Assembly (NCBI GenBank): GCA_002478115.1
Contig: DLMH01000054.1
Span: forward strand, 62,001-126,000
DNA from: Candidatus Acidiferrum typicum
Lineage (GTDB): Bacteria; Acidobacteriota; Terriglobia; Acidiferrales; UBA7541
Direction: 5' to 3'
Length of the DNA: 64,000 bases
Positions 60,577 to 64,000 of the stretch are shown one piece after another (the first letter of the stretch is position 1; each line of letters opens with the position of its first letter). The position numbers were made by a program, and so were the translations under genes. The notes below the pieces were generated by a model. It did no database searches, was not told where the DNA came from, and saw only the letters and a program-made list of their open reading frames with translations.

Positions 60577-62304
60577 TCAGGTGGAAGCCCAGTTAGTACG
60601 TTCGAGGAACGTGGGCGGCTCGTAGGTCTTGCCCTTGGCTAGGCGGCGCTCTTCGCGGCGCGTAGTCCATAAGAGAAGAGGGCCAAGCGCGCGCGAACTG
60701 AGCCGGGCGACGATGCCAGACTCGCTCTCAACATCCTTGCGCAAGGCCTTCATTTTTTCGCTGACGCTGCAATTCACCGACCGGAATTGGTGTTCCATCG
60801 CCCAGAGTGCGGCGCTATAGCCCGTGCGCAGCTTCTGCATTTCGCGGGCAAAGCGCTCGCGAACGCGCGGATCGGGATAATCGCGGTAGCGCCGCCAACC
60901 CTGCAGCATGGTCTGGCACATGCGGTAGAGGCTGGGCCCGTTGGACTCGAAATCGTGGAGAAATGCCCAATCGAGAAAGCGTTTGGAGTCTTCGCGGGAA
61001 ATGGCGGCGTGCTGGAAGTTGAATTTGTACTGGCCGTGGATGTCGGCGAGGTCCACGAAGTCCAGCATGCGGCCCTGCTCCTTCATTTCGTTGTAGAGGG
61101 GCGTGCCCGGCACCGGCGTGTAGAGCATGAACTGGTGGAAATCGGTCTCGTGGCTGCAGGCGTGCTCGATCTCGGCGGTGATATTGGCGGGGGTGTGGTG
61201 CTCCAGGCCGATAATCGTGGAGCCCTGCACGCGGATACCGTGGCTGCGCAGCTCGTGGGTCAGTTCGCGCGTGTCCGTGCCCTTGAGCTTGGTGTACGCC
61301 GAGTGCGGGGACTCCAGACCCATCCACACCCAGGAGATGCCGAGTTCCACGAGCTCCTCCATCGAGTAGGCTTTGATGGCATTCGCGGAGGCGAACACCG
61401 CCATGCCCCAGCTTTTGCCTGCGGCCTTCATGCGCTCCAGGAGCTGCAGGGCGCGCTTGCGGTGCAGCAGAAAATTCTCGTCCATGATAAAAAAGGTCTG
61501 CACGCCCAGCGAGGTCTCAAAGCCCTCCATGATGTCAAAGAGTTCGTCGCCGGTTTCATAGAAATTGTAGAAATTGCCCTTGCCACCGAAGAACGACGAG
61601 GTGGCACAGAAGCTGCAACCCATGGGGCAGCCGACCGAGGGAATGATCGTGGCGGCGGTGGAACCCCGGCGCTCGGGAAGGCGCATGCCCATGGCGCGCG
61701 TCTGAATCCCGGAAACGATGGCGGGATGCTTGATGGGCGCGGTCACGTCCTCGCCCAGGTAGCGCCGCATCCAGGAGATGCCTTCGCCGCGAACGTAATG
61801 GTCGGCGTCCACCATGTGCTCGATGCCGGGAATCGCGGTGATATGGCCGCCAACGATGATCGTGGAGTGCGGCGAGAGTTCGCGCACCAGGCGGCACATC
61901 TCGCGGACCTTACCGACGTTGATGATGATCGAGGAGATGCCAACGATCTCGTATTCGTGCGAGGTCAGCTCGCGGGCGAAGCCTTCGCGCGTGGGAAAAT
62001 CGAGGACCGTGCAGGGCGCGGAGATGTTGGCCTGGATCAGCATGATGCCCCACGAGCGGTGGAACATTCGCAGGGAGAAAGCGCCTTGCGCGCGAGTCAC
62101 CTGATTATGGTACAGCTCCATGGGATTGATGGCGCGGCTGCCAAATTCGTCGTCCTGCGCATACGGCCCAAAAACGGAGCTCAGAAGCACACGCGCACGC
62201 GTACCTTTAGGATGGGTCACGCTACAACTCGGAAGCTGCGGATTCGTAGACAAGAAATATAGGCTAGCACGAGAGCCCTGATATCCTTTGTGACGGGTGA
62301 ACAT
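60577..62304 (-). CDS. B12-binding-domain radical SAM protein
   Basis: A 575-residue radical SAM protein (or 547 if the GTG at 62220 is used, which fits homology better because the first 28 residues look random). The N-terminal part (about 30-200) resembles a B12-binding domain: RVLLSSVFGPYAQDDEFGSR, EIVGISSIIINVGKVREMCR and STIIVGGHITAIPG. Then comes the cluster motif C-x3-C-x2-C in GCPMGCSFCATS near 226-234. A TIM barrel and a long helical C-terminus follow. Members methylate or rearrange unreactive carbons, often in lipid or antibiotic pathways. No substrate clue is nearby; the convergent FNR-like gene suggests anaerobic or redox control. Confidence 0.88.
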   Translation of the reverse strand: MFTRHKGYQGSRASLYFLSTNPQLPSCSVTHPKGTRARVLLSSVFGPYAQDDEFGSRAINPMELYHNQVTRAQGAFSLRMFHRSWGIMLIQANISAPCTVLDFPTREGFARELTSHEYEIVGISSIIINVGKVREMCRLVRELSPHSTIIVGGHITAIPGIEHMVDADHYVRGEGISWMRRYLGEDVTAPIKHPAIVSGIQTRAMGMRLPERRGSTAATIIPSVGCPMGCSFCATSSFFGGKGNFYNFYETGDELFDIMEGFETSLGVQTFFIMDENFLLHRKRALQLLERMKAAGKSWGMAVFASANAIKAYSMEELVELGISWVWMGLESPHSAYTKLKGTDTRELTHELRSHGIRVQGSTIIGLEHHTPANITAEIEHACSHETDFHQFMLYTPVPGTPLYNEMKEQGRMLDFVDLADIHGQYKFNFQHAAISREDSKRFLDWAFLHDFESNGPSLYRMCQTMLQGWRRYRDYPDPRVRERFAREMQKLRTGYSAALWAMEHQFRSVNCSVSEKMKALRKDVESESGIVARLSSRALGPLLLWTTRREERRLAKGKTYEPPTFLERTNWAST

Positions 62305-62362
62305 GAAGGCGCGGGAGGGAGTGTTCTATTTTGAACATCCCAGGTGTTGCAATAATCCCGCC

Positions 62363-62642
62363 GTGAGCTGCTTGATTCTGGCTGTGCTGTTCGCCATCAC
62401 ACAAACACCTTCCCCAGTCCCATGGGAGGCAACCGATAGCGCTACTGACACCCCCATGACGTCACAAGGAATGCCAATGATAATAAGGCTCCCACCACTT
62501 CCTCTCCGTCCACTGCCAATCCTGTCGCGACCAATCCAAATCAGGACAATACCGCACGGGAGGATTGCTTGCGAAGGGCCAACGTGGCGTGCGAGAATAA
62601 AAAGCCGTGGCTGAGCCGTCCCAAACAGCGGTTGGCTGCAAT
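62363..62642 (+). pseudogene. Exported-protein remnant, frameshifted and truncated
   Basis: A GTG at 62363 opens a signal-like SCLILAVLFAITQTPSPVPW. About 36 codons later the coding signal switches frame near 62469-62472 (AGGAATG, one A short). It then continues as a polar Asn/Thr/Pro-rich linker (NANDNKAPTTSSPSTANPVA, then TNPNQDNTARED) with no stop before the tRNA. The rest of the gene is missing. The pattern resembles small exported or membrane proteins with a Thr/Pro linker that are frequent in Acidobacteriota, recalled only in general terms. Confidence 0.5.
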
Positions 62643-62715
62643 GGCGATATCGTCTAGGGGTCCAGGACGCCGCCCTCTCACGGCGGAAACCCGGGTTCGA
62701 ATCCCGGTATCGCTA
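62643..62715 (+). tRNA. tRNA-Glu (anticodon CTC)
   Basis: Acceptor GGCGATA / TATCGCT (again with a G-U first pair), D arm TCGTCTAGGGGTCCAGGA, anticodon stem CCGCC / GGCGG with loop CTCTCAC (anticodon CTC). The T arm is CCGGG / CCCGG with loop TTCGAAT. Discriminator A at 62715 and an encoded CCA (62716-62718). CTC reads GAG; with the TTC tRNA it gives the usual two-gene glutamate set of GC-rich genomes. Confidence 0.95.
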
Positions 62716-62895
62716 CCAAATCTCCCCCAAACCGTTTCACCCAAGCAGTCTTAAAAAGTTGAAGGACGGGTGTTGCTAGTCTCGCTTCTCACTTCCCAGA
62801 TCGCTGCTTCTCTTACATTTGCCACCCTTGGCTGCCAGGCCGCCTGGACATTGAGTTCGCCTTAGCTGCAACCTAAGATTTCGCCACTCTGACCG

Positions 62896-63009
62896 ATGAT
62901 TGGCCAAACCATCTCGCACTACCGCCACCTTGAAAAGCTCGGTCGTTTTGCCACTACTTTGAAACACCGTCATCGCTGTGACATGCCCGTTTCTTATCGA
63001 TTCCTTTAG
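62896..63009 (+). pseudogene. Ser/Thr kinase N-terminal fragment
   Basis: ATG 62896 opens MIGQTISHYRHLEKLG, which matches the first 16 residues of Acidobacteriota-type protein kinases (the usual next residues are the glycine-rich loop GGGGMG). After this the frame reads unrelated sequence (RFATTLKHRHRC) to a TAG. So only the 5' end of a kinase gene is left, 47 bases upstream of an intact one. Confidence 0.75.
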
Positions 63010-63055
63010 GCCAACGGCGTAGAATGCGCCTGGGGGGAGAGGAGCATTCTTCCCC

Positions 63056-64000
63056 ATGGCTAGCCAAACGCTAGGTCAGGATTTACCCGTCGGCCTCGAA
63101 CTGGGCCACTACCGCATCGTTAAGAAACTAGGCGGCGGTGGAATGGGTGTTGTTTACGAGGCCGAAGACACCCGCCTGCACCGTAATGTTGCGCTGAAAT
63201 TCCTACCCGACAATTTAGCGAAAGACCCACAGGCACTAGCGCGTTTTCAGAGAGAGGCGCAGGCAGCGTCGGCCTTGAACCATCCCAACATCTGCACCAT
63301 TTATGACATCGGCGAAGCGGAGGGAAAGGCATTCATCGCCATGGAGCATCTAGAGGGTGCTACGCTGAAGCACCGCATTTCCGGCAAGCCCCTGCCGCTT
63401 GAACAAGCGCTGGACTTGGGAACCGAAATCGCTGATGCGCTCGATGCCGCTCACAAAAAGGGCATCATCCACCGTGATATCAAGCCCGCCAACATATTCG
63501 TGACGGACCGAGGGCACGCCAAGATTCTCGATTTTGGTTTGGCGAAAGTAGTCCGTGCTGGCCCGAGCATTTCTGTTTCAGAGATGCCGACCGCCTCAGC
63601 GGAGGAACTCCTGACTAGTCCCGGCACGACGATGGGCACAATGGCTTACATGTCGCCGGAGCAAGCGCGAGGGGAAGAACTTGATGCACGCACGGATTTG
63701 TTCTCGTTCGGCGCGGTGCTGTATGAGATGGCGACTGGACGGATGGCGTTTTCGGGGAACACCGCTGCGGTCATCCATGAGGCGATACTGAACCGACCGC
63801 CGACCTCTCTGGTGCGAGTGAATCCTGAGATATCTCCTGAACTGGAGCGCATTATCAATAAGGCTTTGGAGAAAGACCGCAAGCTGCGCTACCAGAGTGC
63901 TGCGGATATCCGCACGGACTTGCAGCGGTTGAAGCGCGACACCGAGTCGGGCCGTGCAGCCCTCACAACAGCTGAGACCGGGTTGAAGCCCGCTCCGAAA
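63056..64000 (+). CDS. Serine/threonine protein kinase (runs off the window)
   Basis: A PknB-type kinase whose start (ATG 63056, after a GGGGGGAGAGGAGC site) is in the window but whose end is not; 315 codons are visible. The glycine-rich loop [17 protein letters not shown] lies near 26-42, the VAIK-type Lys in NVALKFLPD near 48-52, the catalytic loop [12 protein letters not shown] near 138-149 and DFGLAK near 159-164. All kinase residues are intact. The C-terminal part, usually a membrane helix with WD40, TPR or other sensor repeats in Acidobacteriota, lies beyond 64000. It follows the broken kinase remnant and tRNA-Glu. Confidence 0.95.
   Translation, partial: MASQTLGQDLPVGLELGHYRIVKKLGGGGMGVVYEAEDTRLHRNVALKFLPDNLAKDPQALARFQREAQAASALNHPNICTIYDIGEAEGKAFIAMEHLEGATLKHRISGKPLPLEQALDLGTEIADALDAAHKKGIIHRDIKPANIFVTDRGHAKILDFGLAKVVRAGPSISVSEMPTASAEELLTSPGTTMGTMAYMSPEQARGEELDARTDLFSFGAVLYEMATGRMAFSGNTAAVIHEAILNRPPTSLVRVNPEISPELERIINKALEKDRKLRYQSAADIRTDLQRLKRDTESGRAALTTAETGLKPAPK

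Noticed and set aside
60787..62262. Open frame of 491 codons opposite the radical SAM gene
   Set aside because: Antisense shadow of a gene with clear catalytic motifs; composition is His/Ala/Gly-rich and not protein-like.
62776..63057. Possible 93-residue minus-strand gene between tRNA-Glu and the kinase
   Set aside because: It is antisense to the kinase 5' remnant, which explains the region better, and has no motif.

Overview
The window looks like a piece of an Acidobacteriota chromosome, probably class Terriglobia. It is GC-rich. It carries a VWFA-related protein of the kind common in Acidobacteriota, a Pkn-type Ser/Thr kinase typical of the phylum, and many dispersed hairpin repeats. It is nearly all core and housekeeping genes. 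I see no transposase, integrase, phage gene, CRISPR array or rRNA. Two tRNA-Glu genes (TTC and CTC anticodons) are present. The phylum assignment is inferred from gene families, not from a marker-gene tree.

Layout. 0-10.6 kb: an exported protein, a fused aroDE with trpE and trpG (the last two overlap by 4 bases), a convergent trpD, sucCD and ndk. 10.9-15.8 kb, minus strand: a compact operon predicted to make GDP-D-glycero-D-manno-heptose (hddA kinase, hddC guanylyltransferase, a fused GmhA-GmhB isomerase/phosphatase, a small transaldolase), followed by a membrane glycosyltransferase. 16-22.7 kb: Tat-exported oxidoreductase, DUF2905 protein, bacterioferritin, xseA, a RelE-type toxin-antitoxin pair, lepA and a PEGA protein. 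23-28.6 kb: a TPR/sensor/degenerate-GGDEF protein, a deleted thiolase, hydroxyacyl-CoA dehydrogenase, enoyl-CoA hydratase, ribH and nusB. 28.7-35.5 kb, minus strand: a frameshifted phzF, a cupin protein, phosphomannomutase, manC, manA, an aspartate-type aminotransferase and coaD. The phosphomannomutase, manC and manA supply GDP-mannose. 35.6-37.8 kb: a GH20 hexosaminidase.

38-44.8 kb holds a complete ISC iron-sulfur assembly operon: iscR, iscS, an unrecognised 104-residue gene, iscU, iscA, hscB, hscA, fdx and iscX. A strong sigma-70-type promoter and a perfect inverted repeat lie in front of iscR. 45-48.7 kb: tRNA-Glu, a Bax-inhibitor-like membrane protein coupled to an HD hydrolase, a DUF488 protein and an orphan FabH-like synthase. 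48.7-52.9 kb, minus strand: a secreted matrixin-type metalloprotease, a small exported protein and an 800-residue Ig-like repeat surface protein. 53-64 kb: an ECF sigma factor lacking region 2 with its anti-sigma factor, moaD and moaE, the VWFA protein, suhB, an FNR-like regulator, a B12-binding radical SAM protein, remnants of an exported protein and of a kinase around tRNA-Glu(CTC), and the start of an intact Ser/Thr kinase that runs off the end.

Two themes deserve attention. First, two dense pathway operons: GDP-heptose synthesis with its own sedoheptulose-7-phosphate source, and a full ISC operon with one extra small gene. Second, an unusual number of broken genes (DUF1566, four-helix-bundle, thiolase, phzF, sigma factor, an exported protein, a kinase). 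Several differ from an intact reading frame by one base, so read-level checking is needed to separate real decay from assembly error.
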